Numbered from the stretch's first letter, positions 1 to 10,987 are shown. The stretch: 64,000 nucleotides of DNA from Chaenocephalus aceratus (GCA_023974075.1 JAMFTG010000068.1:337501-401500), one strand, 5' to 3'. Program-made: numbers and translations. Notes: generated from the letters alone by a model not told the origin.

Positions 1-736
1 GTATTTGAGTTCAACATGTAAGAAGTAGAAAGTACAGGTATTTGTGTTCAACATGTGAGAAATAGAAAGTACAGGTATTTGAGTTCAACATGTGAGAAGT
101 AGAAAGTACAGGTATTTGAGTTCAACATGTAAGAAGTAGAAAGTACAGGTATTTGAGTTCAAAATGTAAGAAGTAGAAAGTACAGGTATTTGGGTTCAAC
201 ATGTAAGAAGTAGAAAGTACAGGTATTTGTGTTCAAAATGTGAGAAGTAGAAAGTTCAGGTATTTGTGTTCAAAGTGTAAGAAGTAGAAAGTACAGGTAT
301 TTGAGTTCAACATGTAAGAAGTAGAAAGTACAGGTATTTGGGTTCAAAGTGTAAGAAGTAGAAAGTACAGGTATTTGTGTTCAAAATGTGAGAAGTAGAA
401 AGTTCAGGTATTTGTGTTCAAAATGAGAGAAGTAGAAAGTTCAGGTATTTGGGTTCAAAATGTAAGAAGTAGAAAGTACAGGTATTTGTGTTCAAAATGT
501 GAGAAGTAGAAAGTTCAGGTATTTGTGTTCAACATGTGAGAAGTAGAAAGTACAGGTATTTGAGTTCAACATGTGAGAAGTAGAAAGTACAGGTATTTGT
601 GTTCAAAATGTAAGAAGTAGAAAGTACAGGTATTTGGGTTCAACATGTAAGAAGTAGAAAGTACAGGTATTTGTGTTCAAAATGTAAGAAGTAGAAAGTA
701 CAGGTTTTTGGGTTCAACATGTAAGAAGTAGTACAG
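1..736. repeat. Minisatellite array 1, 37-bp unit, about 20 copies
   Basis: Tandem repeat with a 37-bp period. Each unit contains GAAGTAGAAAGTACAGGTAT followed by TTGNGTTCAAC and ATGT. Variable positions are mainly the base after TTG (A/G/T), AACATG versus AAAATG, and TAAG versus TGAG. The array starts before the window. The same unit forms a second array at 18118-19305. No coding function is seen. Confidence 0.95.
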
Positions 737-1096
737 GTTATTTGGGTGTACTTTTACTTATATTTTCCACGTCTGTCAGAAACACAGACCATTTGCAGTA
801 ATTCACAGTATGCTGTTGGGCTCAAAGTGTGTGGGTGTAGTTTTCTGTTTGTCCACTAGATGGCTCTGTTTTCTCCTCAAGTCTTTTCTGTGATTTCCAC
901 CTGAGCGATGAACAGAGGTGGAAGAAGAAGGCCAGAGTCTATCATGTCTAGGAAGATAAACAAAATGGTGAGGATAACATCGGTCCAGCTCAGGCATCAA
1001 TGGTTCACTTTTTATTTGATGTTTTATTTGTTCAATGGTGGGCTACAACTTTGAAATCATAAATCAATGAAATACATTTTTTTTGGTGCCATTAAC
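737..1096. other. Non-coding spacer with a shared repeat fragment
   Basis: I see no gene here. A stretch of about 40 bp around 766-805 (CCACGTCTGTCAGAAACACA and onward) recurs at about 20157-20195 beside another repeat, so it belongs to a dispersed element that also neighbours the minisatellite. The rest is AT-rich and unremarkable. Confidence 0.5.
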
Positions 1097-1662
1097 AAAA
1101 AAGTCCATTCATATTCTGGGAGAATAGAGTAATAGATGCAATAAATGCAGCAGGGTTAATAATCCAGAAACACATGTATATATATAATAGGCAACAATTG
1201 AATGCACAGTTAACACTAGAGTACTCAAATACCTCAACACTTTAACTTCAGTGAGGTTTTGAATGCAGGATGTTTACTGGGTTATTTCCACACTGGTGTT
1301 CATGTTTTCAATAACTCTGTTGAGCTTGTTTTTAGCTCTATTTCTATCTCACTGATCAGAGTCCCTGGATGTGAACTGGTTCAGCTGAGAAGGCTGGTTA
1401 TAACACAAAGGGAGGAGCTGCAGACAGGTGAAGGTGTTAAAGTGAAGGAATGAAGTCAGACAGCCAGACGCCATTTTACAGCTCACGGAGCAGAAGGAGA
1501 ACAACGGGGTGAGTGTAAACACCAAGATCTGCTTTCTAACAGATTCATTGTTTACTCTGTCAGACTGATAACATAACTTCTTTGTTAAAAACCAGCGTCC
1601 TAGAGTCCAATGAGACTTCTGCAAACTCTTTGTATTTCCTGTTTGCTGATCCGTCAGAGGTA
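1097..1662 (+). pseudogene. Orphan copy of the NLR promoter and 5'UTR exon
   Basis: This stretch matches 29690-30250, the promoter and first non-coding exon of the intact NLR gene, almost base for base, including the AGCAGAAGGAGAACAACGGG exon end and its GTGAGT donor (here exon end 1508, GT at 1509). The similarity stops abruptly just after TTTGCTGATCCGTCAGAG, where an unrelated dispersed repeat begins. No N-terminal, NACHT or LRR exons follow. At the position of the functional copy's TATAAAA this copy reads TATAACA (about 1399). It is therefore a decapitated duplicate of an NLR gene start; whether it still fires as a promoter cannot be told from sequence. Confidence 0.8.
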
Positions 1663-2640
1663 CATTTTTGCTGCGTTCTTCCCCTCTCACCTCACTGATC
1701 GAATGGCAAACGCGACCCGCCATCGGAGGGTCTTCTCCCAATTTAGAGGCAATGGACATCCACTCTCGGGAGACGTCCGACAGTGGTGCGGTTACCCAAA
1801 GTGACAGACCTAATTTCCCTTGCATTCCTCCAGAGTCAAAATGTGTCAGTCATTTTTTTGAGAACCAGAGAAAAGGGGTGAAAAAGAGAAAATGTATCCC
1901 AAAATAGTGCCTCACAACGCGGGTAGAGTCCCCTATCTCCTCCCCTTGCATTCCTCTCGAGTCACATTTGGAGTGAGAACCAGGACAAAGGGGGGAACAT
2001 GAACAAAAAGTATCCAAAAATAGTGCATTCTGTGCGGAAGAGTCAGGCTGTTGAGGTTGACTCTGCAGCACATGTGCTGCACCATGCATCGTATGTGGTG
2101 ATGCATCTTATGATGGCCAATTTGGCTGCTCCAAGAGCCCCAAAAGACGGACTAATGATCTCCAGCATGCCTCCATTACTTGGGCACTTAGGTTATTTCA
2201 CACCTCCAGGAGAGAGTCCGCGAAAATCACCTCTCTGTGGCCCCTCACAGACCACCAAAGGATGGACTACATACCTCCAGCATGTGTCCCTGACATGGGC
2301 ACTCTGCTTATTTCACACCTCCAGGAGAGAGACCAGTAATTGCACCTTTCTGTGGCCCCTCAAAGAGCCCCAAAGGACGGACTAATGACCTCCAGCATGT
2401 GTCCCTGACATGGACACCTCCATAACCTTGCACACCGTGAGTCCCCGGGCCCCCGGACTTAAGCACTCCCCCACGGACTAAACCCAGATGATCACACCCT
2501 ACAGAACCTCATGCCCCTGGTAAGACTTAAAGGTGGTGGATTTTGTGGTGCTTTTTTGTCAGCCCATCAGCATCCATATTCGGCCTTCTTCGCGGCACCA
2601 CCACCCCCCTTCTGTGGAGGATATTCTCATGCTCCTGATA
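1663..2640. repeat. Unclassified dispersed repeat, copy A
   Basis: The segment around 1664-1790 is present as an inverted copy at about 6290-6350 and 6660-6705 (the TTTTTGCTGCGTTCTTC and TTTAGAGGCAATGGACATCC parts). The segment around 2200-2610 recurs in direct orientation at about 4925-5250. No long reading frame, transposase motif or clear terminal repeat is seen, so I leave it unclassified. The nearby copies suggest a compound element of about 5 kb that later took hAT insertions. Confidence 0.6.
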
Positions 2641-2651
2641 ACCCTTTAAAT

Positions 2652-3345
2652 CAGGGGTCTCCAACCTTTCTTCATCTGAGAGCTACTTTGAAAAAATGAA
2701 AGTGGCCAAGAGCTACTTGCATCACATCGCTTACATTTATTCACATAGCCCTTATCAGTTGAATTAAGCTATACTTTTGTACACTTACGAAATTGCAATA
2801 CCTAAAGCTTATCACAAATCTTAACTTCACATCAAGGTCCAAGAAAACGAAAATATCTCACATATTATTATGGCCCACATAGTAAGTAAGTCACTGAAAA
2901 TTCACATAAATGTTCTTAATCACCACCTGACAAGCATCTTATGCACTTATGGTCAAATAAGTGCATTCACTCTTTGTTACAGTTAGTGAGATGAATGGCA
3001 CTGCATGGAGTCCAACATGGAGGTGTCTGCTGGAGTGTACCCACTTAGGTTCACTCCAATAGAGTCATTTAAATGTTCATCAGTCAGTCTTGTTCTGTAT
3101 TTAGATTTCATTCGTGCCAGAAAAAGCTGCTTCACAAAGGCATGTAGAACCAAATAAAGCAGACGTGTTCAGTGATGCTTGGTGAATGTTCTTATAGTTT
3201 TCTGGATCTACAAGGCTCCAGAAATGTTGTGAGTTTTGCTGAGACATAAGCTGAACATGATTTTGGAGATGTATAACCTCCATCTCCACAGGATTGACAC
3301 TGAACAGTTCAGCCATCTTGTTCATCTTCTTCTTCGTCTTGACAT
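2652..3345 (-). mobile_element. Charlie-like hAT transposon end with transposase C-terminus
   Basis: The left end CAGGGGTCTCCAACC is the classic terminus of Charlie-type hAT elements. On the minus strand, 3325-3101 encodes the hAT C-terminal dimerisation (hATC) signature: LFGSTCLCEAAFS is close to the family pattern LFGSTYLCEsaFS. Downstream, around 3090-2990, a shifted frame continues with GYTPADTSMLDSMQ-like residues, so the frame is broken. Only the last 100 or so residues of a transposase normally over 600 long remain. Clearly dead. Confidence 0.75.
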
Positions 3346-4754
3346 GAAATTATAAACCATAATAAATCAACTGTTAGGTCTAGCCTCCCTATATCTGTGT
3401 GTGAAATTGTTCCATCCTCAAAAACTAATACTTCTGCAGTCTAGCTGCAGCTTCTAGCAATGGTCTTCTGTTAAAAAAAGTATACTGAATGTCCTGAATG
3501 TGGCATCACACACATGACTTGAGTCTGAACACAGCAGACAACAGCATTATAAAAACAAAAATACTGCATGTGGGTGCACACTCACATTCTCTGTCTTACT
3601 GTTACATTAATCCCATGAATGTATGAGACTAAGTTAGCTTCATCATCTCAATCAGTGATTAAGTGAATAATAAAGTTTCTATCGGGTCACTATCAGCCTG
3701 TCACGCATTATTTTTCAGGAGGGGGCGGGGTTTGGAGGAACGGAGAGGAGACGGTGATCGCGGAAGCTTTCCTCCTGCCTTCACAAACTTCACACACATA
3801 TTTATCAACTGAAAATATCAAGAGGACATTCATACTCTGCAATCCAAGACTTGATTAAACCCACCAAAAACCTGACATGACGTCGTTCCTTGATCACTGC
3901 GTCACGGACCAATTTGATATTCGTGTGACAGAAAACATTTTAAAATAAAAAAACTTTATTGTCCAGCCGCGGCCGCAAAATCAAGAAGCAACCACTACGC
4001 TATAAGTCAAATTGCCAATTGCCATATTAAAACATCAGCTGCAATTCACGACATGAAGAAGGCAATCTCAGCATAGCATATAGGCTAATGGAGATGCAGT
4101 TATTTCCAGCATTCTTTATTTAACATTCATTCAAGTATGTTATGCCTTTTATCTGCTAATGTACAGGAGGAAGAGTGATACACTGTCTGTCTAGTTGGCT
4201 TACATAACAGTTAAAGTTTACAGCCTAAAATACATGGAGCATTGTTTCCCCTTTTATTTATTTTTATGTCAATTTGCACATTTCATGGTGATGCTCAGCC
4301 TCTCCCCTTAACTCCTAACAGTCATCATCATGTCAACCACAACACAGAGAAATACTGATAGAAATGTGTGTGTAGTTGTTGATAAATTGCTGACAGAGGG
4401 AACTACATTTGAATACAGATTTAAGAAATATCAGTTTTTGAGCATGTCATAAGCATGTTTTGTCTTGACTATATTACAACTATATTATAATAAAAATAAT
4501 ATAGTATTTATATTATTGAATTGATTATGATTATTATTATAAGTAGAAGTAGTTTATTTGCATTAATTATATTTTAATTTTTTTGAGGCTAGTATTTGGC
4601 ATGAAATGCAGACGTATTCACCTGTAAACGCATACTGAACGACATACATGCACATTTACCTCACTGTATACAAAAGTAACTGTGTTGAAAACAATAATAA
4701 ACAGGAATTATATATGCAAAGTAGCCTACTTTGTTTCCAAAAAAATTGTTTTCA
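3346..4754. other. Repeat-derived non-coding DNA
   Basis: No gene seen. Part may be the rest of the Charlie-like hAT. A GC-rich patch with a GC box (GGAGGGGGCGGGGTTT, about 3718-3733) is followed by AT-rich DNA with many stops in all frames (3960-4750). Confidence 0.4.
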
Positions 4755-4827
4755 CTCCTGTCGGTTGGGGGGGGGGCCTCATCTCACAATGTCGCTTGGG
4801 GCCCCAAGTTGGCAAGGGGCGGCCCTG
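4755..4827 (-). mobile_element. End fragment of a second hAT family
   Basis: Read on the minus strand this begins CAGGGCCGCCCCTTGCCAAC and continues into a G-rich stretch, the usual appearance of an abundant fish hAT terminus (CAGGGCCG...). No transposase and no clear partner end were found, so the inner boundary is unknown. Confidence 0.5.
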
Positions 4828-4859
4828 GCTATAGTGTTAAAACGACTGATTAATATGTT

Positions 4860-5126
4860 AGTAATGCTGGCAGCAGGTTCACTGCTGTTAGCAGGGTCTC
4901 ACACTCAAAGGCAAAAGGCAAAGTTTTTTCACACTTCCAGGAGACAGACCGCGGAAACCACCTCTCTGTGGCCCTTCACAGAGCCCCAAAGGACGGACTA
5001 AGCAGCTCCAGCATGTCTCCCTAACATGCGCACTTCCATAACCTCGCACACCGTGAGACCCCGGGCCCCCGGACTTAAGCACTCCCCCACGGACTAAACC
5101 CAGATGTTCACACCCTACAGAACCTC
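4860..5126. repeat. Unclassified dispersed repeat, copy B
   Basis: Direct copy of part of 2200-2515, sharing CACCTCTCTGTGGCCC, the AGAGCCCCAAAGGACGGACT block and the ACTTAAGCACTCCCCCACGG block. No coding potential seen. Confidence 0.6.
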
Positions 5127-5428
5127 ATGCCCCTGGATACCCTAAAAGGGGGGTTGATTTTGCGGTGCTTTACCGTCCGCCCATCAGCATCCATATTCCG
5201 CCTTCTTCACGGCACCCCCCCTGTGCTGGAGATTCACACTTTAACTGTTTTGTCATATTTCGTCTTTCCACGGGTGGGTGCCCCTGGAAACCCTAAAAGG
5301 GGGTTGGATTTTGCGGTGCTTTACCGTCCACCCATCAGCATCCATATTCCGCCTTCTTCACGGCACCCCCCCTGTGCTGGAGATTCACACTTTAACTGTT
5401 TTGTCATATTTCGTCTTTCCACGGGTGG
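5127..5428. repeat. Tandem duplication, 2 x 151 bp
   Basis: Positions 5127-5277 and 5278-5428 are nearly identical 151-bp copies that start GCCCCTGGA and end CACGGGTGGG plus one to three bases. A third, diverged partial copy lies in direct orientation at about 2510-2600. It belongs to the same unclassified repeat family as its flanks. Confidence 0.85.
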
Positions 5429-6696
5429 GCGCGCCTGGCAAAGCTGTGTACCCAAACTCAAGCACTCTCACTCTGACTAAACACATAAGGACATCCGGGT
5501 AAGACCTTAGTGCCCCTTAGTGCCCCTGGTACTGCATGTCGTTAAATGAGCTCAGTAATGTACTGCACAACATCACATGGGTAAATGAGCTCCGTATTGC
5601 CCTGCAATATCACATTTGTGTATTTCCAAAAAGCTATGAAAATACACCTATCTCCGTCATGTCCTGTAAAATATCATTCTTTGTTTATTTCCATCATTCA
5701 GGCAAATACACATATCTTTGTCCCCTCCAGGAGCTTCAAAGTGCAGACTCCTGAGCTCCGTCATGTCCTGCAAAATATCATTCTTCTGACCGTCAAGCAC
5801 CGGCACGTGGACCCGGGGAGGAGGCCCTCCGATGGCGGGTCAAATTTGCTGATAGCACAGCTGACGGCTGGACACTAGCCGTAGAGGAACACCAGGGCAG
5901 GACCAGGCAGTTCCCTCTTTGCAGACAAGCATATGTGGTTGTTATGCAGGATCAAACAGGTAGCCTGTGATGAAGTAGGGTCGACCCTATATCATGTGAA
6001 GCCACCGAGCCGTGGTCCCCGAGGGAACTGGTGGAGCAAGGCCAATTGCTGAATGCCGCAGCCGACTAAGGCCGCTATGCAACAGTGGAGGATTAGAGAA
6101 ACTGATGTTTGCCTGGCACTCCGCGGCGAAGTGGGGAGGTGGAACTTCCACCCCGCTGCGGAACCCGTGGTGGGACCCCTGAGTCAGACGGTTCGTCTTG
6201 GAAACGCTTCATATCGGTCACATCAGAGTCGAACCCACAGTTAGGAGGAACCGACAGCCAGAGCACCGGCAGGTGGACCGGGGGAAGACCCTCCGATGGT
6301 GGGTCGCGTTTGCCATTCGATCAGTGAGGTGAGAGAGAAGAACGCAGCAAAAATGGACAAAATCCCTTAATACGGTCGAGTTGGGGGGGGGAACGGTTGG
6401 ACAAAGGCCGTCGGGGGGCACCCAGGACCGGGCAGTGCCCCCGATAGAAGGAACCGGGTGAAACGGGACAAAACAGAAAGTCCGGGGGCCCGGGGGACTC
6501 ACGGTGTGCAAGGTTATGGAAGTGCGCATGTGAGGGAGACATGCTGGAAGTCATTAGTCCGTCCTTTGGGGGTCTTGGAGGGGCCACAGAAAGGTGATTT
6601 CCACAGTCTCTGTCTTGGATGTGTGAAGTAACCTGAGTCCCCATTTCAGGGACACATGCTGGAGGTCTCTCTCCCTAGAGTGGACGTCCATTGTCT
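5429..6696. repeat. Unclassified dispersed repeat, GC-rich part
   Basis: Continuation of the family above. Two related blocks, about 5790-5850 and 6258-6315, share GTGGACC, GGGGA and CCCTCCGATGG. The right part (6290-6705) is an inverted copy of 1664-1790 plus part of 2380-2460. Only short random frames are present. No RNA-gene fold was recognised. Confidence 0.5.
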
Positions 6697-6807
6697 CTAA
6701 ATTTGGGAATCATTTATTTTAGGGTGAAGACTTGGTTAGGTTTAGGGTTAGGGTTAGGCATGTGTTGGTTAAGGTTAGGATAAGTCTCCAGGAAATGCAT
6801 GTAAGTC
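6697..6807. repeat. Dispersed fish repeat, left half, split by the LINE
   Basis: Matches 61595-61690 (TTTTAGGGTGAAGACTTGG, GGAAATGCATGTAAGTCAAT). The right half continues after the LINE at 10761-10792 (ATGTCCCCTGAAGTGATGTA). The 61-kb copy is uninterrupted and so gives the pre-insertion state of this site. Confidence 0.8.
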
Positions 6808-6846
6808 AATGTACATGCATTTGTCCCCAATCTGATCAATGATGAC

Positions 6847-7041
6847 ATGTATAGCCGCATATCATCATTTCAGCGCTGGTTGTCTTGGTGGTGCCCAGCA
6901 AACAATGTGGGCTTCGTAAATAATTGGACAGCCTTCTGGGGAAAACCTGGTCTGATTAAGAGAGACGGCATTCACCCTACTTTGAAAGGTGCAGATCTCA
7001 TTTCGGCAAACATTTCAGGGCTTTGTGGACGTAATCCATGA
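6847..7041 (+). CDS. LINE ORF1 C-terminal fragment, SGNH/esterase-like tail
   Basis: A 64-residue remnant. The end contains KRDGIHPTLKGADLI, which matches the D-x-x-H block that closes SGNH-hydrolase/esterase domains and is found at the end of ORF1 proteins in CR1/L2-clade LINEs. The Asp and His would be the second and third members of the catalytic triad; the Ser block and the N-terminal part are missing because the element is 5' truncated. It stops about 115 nt before ORF2. Cannot be functional alone. Confidence 0.55.
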   Translation: MYSRISSFQRWLSWWCPANNVGFVNNWTAFWGKPGLIKRDGIHPTLKGADLISANISGLCGRNP

Positions 7042-7155
7042 CAAACTGGAGTTGAGACCAGGAGGCAGAGTCGCAGTCTTACACGCTTCTCTGCGCTCTC
7101 TCCTAGGCAGTCACCCATAGGAATCCCGAACCCAATAAAATACCCAATATTAGCG

Positions 7156-9141
7156 GTGTGTGTGTCTGCCCAAGGACAATTTAAGGTAAAACCTAATAGA
7201 GGTGTCATACATAATAACCTAATAAAAGTAAATGTAACAACTACTACAGTGCAACAAAACAGGAAGATTAAATGTGGTCTCTTAAACATAAGATCTCTAG
7301 CATCTAAAGCAATATTGGTAAATGATTTAATATCAGATTATAATATTGATATATGCTGTCTCACTGAAACTTGGTTGAGACATGAAGAATATGTCAGCAT
7401 AAATGAGGCCACTCCACCCAGCCATGTCAACACTCATATTGCTCGAGGCACGGGCCGAGGAGGTGGAGTTGCAGCAATCTTTGACTCAAGTTTACTTATC
7501 AATACTAAACCAAAATGTAATTATACCTCTTTTGAAAGCCTCGTTTTTAGTCTTACGCATCCGACCTGGAAAACTTTGCAGCCAATCTTATTTGTTACAG
7601 TGTACCGTGCACCAGGTCCTTATTCAGAATTCTTATCAGAATTCTCTGAGTTTTTATCAACTTTGGTTCTTAAAACAGACAAAGTAATTATCGTAGGTGA
7701 CTTTAATATTCATGTTGACGATGATAAAAATAGCCTTACTGTTGCATTTAACTCTATATTAGATTCTGTTGGTTTCTGTCAGAGTGTAAATAAACCAACC
7801 CACTGTTATAATCACACTCTCGACCTTGTTCTGACTTATGGTATTGAAATTGAGCAACTATTAGTCGAACCGCATAATCCTGCTTTATCCGACCATTTCT
7901 TAGTAACTTTTGAAGTACTGTTACTAGACTACAAAGCATTAGTCAAAAGCTCTTGCAGCAGAAACCTATCTGTTAGTGCTATAGCCACATTTAAGGAAGA
8001 GATTCAACCAATACTTAACTCGATAGCATGTCTGCATGTAGGGGAGGAAACTTATACAAAATGTACACCACCCCAAATTGATCATGTTGTTGATAGTGCT
8101 ATAGATGCGCTGCGAATAAAATTAGACTCTGTTGCTCCTTTGAAAAAGAAGAAAATAAAACAACATAGATTAGCTCCATGGCATAATGCCGAAACCCGCA
8201 AAATAAAGCAAAAGTCTAGACAACTTGAAAGGATATGGCGTTCCACTAAACTTGAAGAATCTCGTTTAAATTGGCATATTACTCTCAATGAATATAAGAA
8301 AGCACTGCGTAAAGCGAGAGCAGCCTACTACTCTTCATTAATAGATGAGAATAAGAATAATGCAAGATTTCTTTTCAGCACTGTAGCCAGGCTGACAGAG
8401 AGCCACAGCTCCATTGAGCCTTCTATTCCCTTAGCACTCAGTAGTAATGATTTTATGTGCTTTTTTAACGATAAAATTGTTACTCTTAGAAACAAAATTA
8501 ATGACCTCTTGCCTTCGACCAGTATAGTATTATCAACAGCTCCCGGAAACGTAAGTTCTAATATTACACTAGATAGTAAACTAGAATGCTTTTCAGCCAT
8601 TAACCTTGAACAATTACATTCAATGATTCTCTCTTCTAAACCATCAACGTGCATGTTAGACCCAATTCCAACTAAGCTGTTGAAGGAAGTTTTTCCATTA
8701 ATTAGCACTTCTTTATTAAATATTATGAATATGTCTTTATTATCAGGCTATGTTCCACAATCATTCAAAGTAGCAGTGATAAAACCGCTTCTTAAAAAGC
8801 ACAACCTCGATCCAGAGGTTTTAGCCAACTATAGACCTATTTCTAATCTTCCGTTCCTCTCAAAAATTCTTGAGAAAGTGGTCGCAAAACAGCTGTGTGA
8901 TTACTTAAAAAACAATGATTTATTTGAAGATTTTCAGTCTGGCTTTAGAACACATCATAGCACAGAGACAGCTCTGGTTAAAGTCACAAGTGATATTCTA
9001 ATGGCCTCGGACAGGGGACTTGTCTCTATTCTTGTTTTGCTCGATCTTAGTGCTGCATTTGATACTATCGACCATGATATCCTATTGCAAAGACTAGAGC
9101 ACTTAGTTGGCATACAGGGAAACTGCTTTAGGCTGGTTTAG
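7156..9141 (+). CDS. LINE ORF2, endonuclease and first half of reverse transcriptase
   Basis: 661 codons to a premature stop. The AP-like endonuclease occupies roughly residues 40-260: LLNIRSL (N block), CLTETWL (catalytic Glu), VYRAPG, VGDFNIH and LSDHFLV (final Asp-His). Reverse transcriptase starts around residue 470: [43 protein letters not shown], then the catalytic [16 protein letters not shown] box near the end. The frame breaks at 9118-9123, inside the RT, by what looks like a single inserted A in GGGAAACTG. The rest of the RT follows in the next frame at 9107-10165. Family membership is L2/CR1-like; enzymatic activity is lost unless the break is a sequencing error. Confidence 0.85.
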   Translation: MCVSAQGQFKVKPNRGVIHNNLIKVNVTTTTVQQNRKIKCGLLNIRSLASKAILVNDLISDYNIDICCLTETWLRHEEYVSINEATPPSHVNTHIARGTGRGGGVAAIFDSSLLINTKPKCNYTSFESLVFSLTHPTWKTLQPILFVTVYRAPGPYSEFLSEFSEFLSTLVLKTDKVIIVGDFNIHVDDDKNSLTVAFNSILDSVGFCQSVNKPTHCYNHTLDLVLTYGIEIEQLLVEPHNPALSDHFLVTFEVLLLDYKALVKSSCSRNLSVSAIATFKEEIQPILNSIACLHVGEETYTKCTPPQIDHVVDSAIDALRIKLDSVAPLKKKKIKQHRLAPWHNAETRKIKQKSRQLERIWRSTKLEESRLNWHITLNEYKKALRKARAAYYSSLIDENKNNARFLFSTVARLTESHSSIEPSIPLALSSNDFMCFFNDKIVTLRNKINDLLPSTSIVLSTAPGNVSSNITLDSKLECFSAINLEQLHSMILSSKPSTCMLDPIPTKLLKEVFPLISTSLLNIMNMSLLSGYVPQSFKVAVIKPLLKKHNLDPEVLANYRPISNLPFLSKILEKVVAKQLCDYLKNNDLFEDFQSGFRTHHSTETALVKVTSDILMASDRGLVSILVLLDLSAAFDTIDHDILLQRLEHLVGIQGNCFRLV

Positions 9142-10165
9142 GTCCTATCTATCTGAACGCTCTCAGTTTGTACGTGTTAACGATGAATCTTCCACGCAAA
9201 CCAAAGTTAGCCATGGAGTGCCACAGGGCTCAGTGCTCGGACCTATTTTGTTCACATTATATATGCTTCCGTTAGGCAATATTATAAGGAATCATTCTGT
9301 AAACTTTCATTGTTATGCGGATGATACTCAACTATATTTATCAATCAAGCCTGATGAAATTAATCATCTAAATAAAATTCAAGACTGCCTTAAGGACTTA
9401 AAAACGTGGATGACCTTAAACTTTTTGATGTTAAACACGACCAAAACTGAAGTTATTGTACTTGGCCCGAAGAATCTACGAAACAAATTATCTAAAGACA
9501 TACTAACTATGGATGGCATTAATTTGGCCTCCAGTGAGACTGTAAGGAATCTTGGTGTTATATTTGATCAGGATTTATCCTTTAACGCCCACATAAAATC
9601 AATTTCAAGGACCGCCTACTTCCATCTACGTAACATTGCAAAAATCAGGCATATCTTGCCTCAAAACGATGCAGAGAAACTAGTCCATGCATTTGTTACT
9701 TCTAGGCTGGATTATTGTAACTCTTTATTATCAGGGAGTACCAAGAAGTCAATCAAGTCGCTTCAGCTGATTCAAAATGCTGCGGCTCGTGTACTAACCA
9801 GAGTTAGGAAAAGGGACCACATTACTCCTGTTCTGGCTGCCTTACACTGGCTCCCTATAGAACACAGGATAGAATTTAAAATTCTTCTTCTCGCCTACAA
9901 AGCCCTTAATGGGCAGGCGCCATCTTACCTTAAAGAACTCATTATACCCTACTGTCCTACTAGGGCATTGCGTTCCAAGAATGCAGGGTTGTTGGTTGTT
10001 CCTAGAATCTTTAAAAGTACAATGGGAGCCAGAGCCTTTTCTTATCAAGCTCCACATTTGTGGAATCAGCTTCCAGTTTGTGTTCGGGCGGCAGACACCC
10101 TATCCGTTTTTAAGAGTGCGCTTAAGACCTTCCTTTTGATAAAGCTTATAGTTAGGGCTGATTAG
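9107..10165 (+). CDS. LINE ORF2, second half of reverse transcriptase and C-terminus
   Basis: Continuation of the LINE polyprotein after the frameshift; the nominal start is not a real initiation site. It contains the [13 protein letters not shown] block, the [16 protein letters not shown] box, the CYADDTQLY catalytic motif (both Asp present), a thumb region ([11 protein letters not shown]) and the conserved C-terminal [14 protein letters not shown] and [20 protein letters not shown] blocks seen in L2-type elements. Ends with TAG at 10163-10165. All core RT residues are present, so this half shows no other obvious damage. Confidence 0.85.
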   Translation: MAYRETALGWFRSYLSERSQFVRVNDESSTQTKVSHGVPQGSVLGPILFTLYMLPLGNIIRNHSVNFHCYADDTQLYLSIKPDEINHLNKIQDCLKDLKTWMTLNFLMLNTTKTEVIVLGPKNLRNKLSKDILTMDGINLASSETVRNLGVIFDQDLSFNAHIKSISRTAYFHLRNIAKIRHILPQNDAEKLVHAFVTSRLDYCNSLLSGSTKKSIKSLQLIQNAAARVLTRVRKRDHITPVLAALHWLPIEHRIEFKILLLAYKALNGQAPSYLKELIIPYCPTRALRSKNAGLLVVPRIFKSTMGARAFSYQAPHLWNQLPVCVRAADTLSVFKSALKTFLLIKLIVRAD

Positions 10166-10787
10166 ATTCAGCCCCTAGTTTTGCTGATATAGGCTTAGTT
10201 TGTCGGGGGACATCTTACTTCTTCCTTCTCTCTGTCTATACCCGTGTACACTCATGTTCCGATTAACCCAGCTTCCCCAAATGTCTTTCTTTTTGGTGTC
10301 TATATACGCTGGGATCCGGAGTCATGGATGATCCTGCGGTCCTGTGTCCTGGATCGCGAGCGCTGGATCTTGAGTCGTGGCTGTGGTCCTGGATCATAGG
10401 TCCTGGATGGATATCCTCGTGGATTCATCTTCCTATTATACACACATGCATTCCCAAACATCTGGACTACCTATGTTGCAAATGTATTATCTTTTCAATT
10501 TACACACGGCATCTATTGCACGTCTGTCCGTCCTGGGAGAGGGATCCCTCCTCTGTTGCTCTCCCTGAGGTTTCTCCCATTTTTCCCTTTAAACTGGGTT
10601 TTCTTTGGAAGTTTTTCCTTGTACGATGTGAGGGTCTAAGGACAGAGGGTGTCGTATTGTCATACTGATATTCTGTACACACTGTGAAGACCACTGAGAC
10701 AAATGTAACATTTGTGATATTGGGCTATATAAATAAACATTGATTGATTGATTGAATGTAATGTCCCCTGAAGTGATGTAGACATGG

Positions 10788-10792
<5 letters not shown>

Positions 10793-10855
<63 letters not shown>
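10793..10855. repeat. (GT)n microsatellite abutting a splice acceptor
   Basis: About 30 GT repeats ending in TAG, directly followed by the first SLC35F exon in this window. The preceding DNA is the right half of the dispersed repeat split by the LINE. Confidence 0.95.
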
Positions 10856-10856
<1 letters not shown>

Positions 10857-10987
10857 CCCTGTGGTTTGCAGTGTATGCTCTGTGTATGTACTCTCTGTAC
10901 AGCTTCATGCCGGTGGCGGTGAATCTGTCTCTGCTCACCGCCGACCTGTTCAGCCTCTTCTGTGGACTCTTCCTCTTCCACTACAGC
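10857..10987 (+). CDS. slc35f2: SLC35F-type transporter, penultimate coding exon
   Basis: Encodes [18 protein letters not shown] followed by [16 protein letters not shown] and LFLFHYS, two hydrophobic segments that match the last transmembrane helices of the SLC35F1/F2 solute carriers (10-helix drug/metabolite transporter fold). The acceptor is TAG at 10854-10856 right after a (GT)n tract; the donor is GTGAGG at 10988. It leaves in phase 0 into the exon at 11405. Compared with what I remember of SLC35F proteins, about eight residues (the TSAT-containing stretch before [10 protein letters not shown]) are absent, without a frame change. F2 is preferred over F1 because of the VIMVGF wording in the next exon. 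Earlier exons are not visible in this window. Confidence 0.6.

Larger units (their letters stand above)
6814..10754 (+). mobile_element. L2-clade LINE, 5'-truncated, 3.9 kb
   Basis: Non-LTR retrotransposon with, in order, the tail of ORF1 (6847-7041), an AP-type endonuclease and reverse transcriptase ORF2 (7156-10165, one frameshift) and a 3'UTR ending in (TTGA)n-like repeats (about 10738-10754), typical of fish L2. The 3'UTR holds the conserved CCTGAGGTTTCTCCC and GATATTGGGCTATATAAAT blocks. It is flanked by a 6-bp target duplication AATGTA (6808-6813 and 10755-10760). The related repeat at 61.66 kb reads straight through this point with a single AATGTA. The 5' truncation and intact tail fit normal target-primed insertion; close-to-intact frames suggest it is fairly young. 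Confidence 0.9.

Noticed and set aside
1..736. CRISPR-like regular repeats
   Set aside because: Head-to-tail 37-bp units with no unique spacers, in a fish genome: a minisatellite.
3717..3770. GC-box promoter at 3.7 kb
   Set aside because: A single GC box without a following exon or donor, inside probable hAT sequence.
5930..6200. Possible structured RNA gene
   Set aside because: GC-rich, but no A/B box, snRNA-type motif or cloverleaf could be made out; it belongs to a dispersed repeat.
8328..8708. 126-codon minus-strand frame in the LINE
   Set aside because: Shadow of the reverse transcriptase/endonuclease frame on the other strand.
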